Below, piece after piece: positions 63,656-64,000 of a stretch of 64,000 nucleotides of DNA (positions are counted from its first letter, which is position 1; each line of letters opens with the position of its first letter). This stretch comes from Lepidostoma basale. Taxonomy: Eukaryota; Arthropoda; Insecta; Trichoptera; Lepidostomatidae. The translations under genes and the position numbers were made by a program. The notes beneath the pieces were generated by a model that did no database searches, was not told the origin of the DNA, and saw only the letters and a list, made by a program, of their open reading frames with translations. Location: assembly GCA_022606425.2 (NCBI GenBank), contig JAHDVF020001600.1:248001-312000 (forward strand), in the 5' to 3' direction.

Positions 63656-63869
63656 GAAATAAGTTTTTTTTTAAATACGATATAATTAATGGAATTCCAG
63701 TGTTAGGGCCACAATATATCAAAAACCCATGCAAAAGTTGTGACAAATTGTGCAATATGCTAGAACTTGTGGAATATTTCTATTTTATTTTATGTGCAAT
63801 GATTTTTTATGACTAACACAATTTATTTAATTGAATCGTAGTAGAATTGATTATGATATCTTTAATACG

Positions 63870-63985
63870 AACAGAAAATGGCTAATATATTATAAACAAT
63901 GAATCTGGTCTTGTCCAGGCTTGAACCCAAGTCACCTGGATCAGGGACCAAGCATTGTATCTCTTAGACCACCACCCGTTTTAAT
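63870..63985 (-). mobile_element. SINE-2 copy
   Basis: Antisense CAGGCTTGAACCCAAGTCAC and CTCTTAGACCACCACCCG, with the body ACAGAAAATGGCTAATATAT before it. Matches 20216-20335. Confidence 0.78.
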
Positions 63986-64000
63986 CCTTACGGCAAAATT

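Overview
This window looks like an insect chromosome segment, most likely from a moth or butterfly. It is AT-rich and its introns are very long. It is crowded with short 5'-truncated LINE copies, tRNA-derived SINEs, Penelope-like elements, piggyBac, hAT, pogo and mariner pieces. The species cannot be named from the sequence.

One host gene is visible, on the minus strand: a Usp2-type ubiquitin-specific protease. Three coding exons can be placed. The N-terminal exon is 23466-21580 (629 codons, Ser-rich; its 5' UTR reaches 23603). The second is 2056-1924. The third is 812-651 and carries the Cys box [13 protein letters not shown]. The splice phases agree (0/0, then 1/1). The intron between the first two exons is about 19.5 kb and is almost entirely transposon debris. 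The rest of the protease domain lies left of base 1. A likely untranslated first exon with a donor at 39712/39711 lies further right, so the whole 23.6-39.7 kb stretch, piggyBac element included, may be a 5' UTR intron.

Names used here for repeats. LINE-A is the dominant family: about 50 fragments in both orientations. Its reading order is RT with YADD, YLGSMFTRDG, GVLLPTLMYGSEAWNWQKK, MRSLRRMCG, SLRWFGHMERM, GRPRKTWHDQINQIL, SAYPFGETA stop, then a (GTTA)n tail. LINE-B ends RWKDSWESTSQEE with a GAAGAAG tail. LINE-C is jockey-like, with GLFVPDRYLRQRQHR and TNLPLVMPVGRAI. LINE-D has a (TTTA)n tail. LINE-E has RSMERQILGVSLRDRIRNEE. LINE-F has YLGSMIAGSGGTEEDVASRL. LINE-G has LADLARLGESDCWEQKAQDR. 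LINE-H has the RT motif GVPQGSNLG. PLE means Penelope-like element with hammerhead-type repeats. R1 and R2 are unclassified dispersed repeats.

Layout: 0-3 kb holds Usp2 exons and a mariner. 3-21.5 kb is the repeat-packed Usp2 intron, with a deleted piggyBac at 6.66-7.29 kb and a 148-bp satellite at 8.1-8.7 kb. 21.58-23.60 kb is the Usp2 N-terminal exon. 23.6-35 kb is LINE, hAT and SINE debris. 35.2-38.06 kb is a piggyBac element with an intact transposase. 38.5-40.0 kb is mostly unique sequence ending in the putative Usp2 promoter, part of which is duplicated at 42.25-42.46 kb. 43.3-46.0 kb is the longest low-repeat stretch and includes a CpG-rich promoter-like patch. 46-64 kb is again dense repeats.

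The most interesting signals are two near-complete hammerhead ribozymes in an inverted PLE repeat pair that brackets a GIY-YIG endonuclease remnant, and a UNCG tetraloop hairpin at the 3' end of LINE-A that stays UNCG while the encoded amino acid changes between subfamilies.
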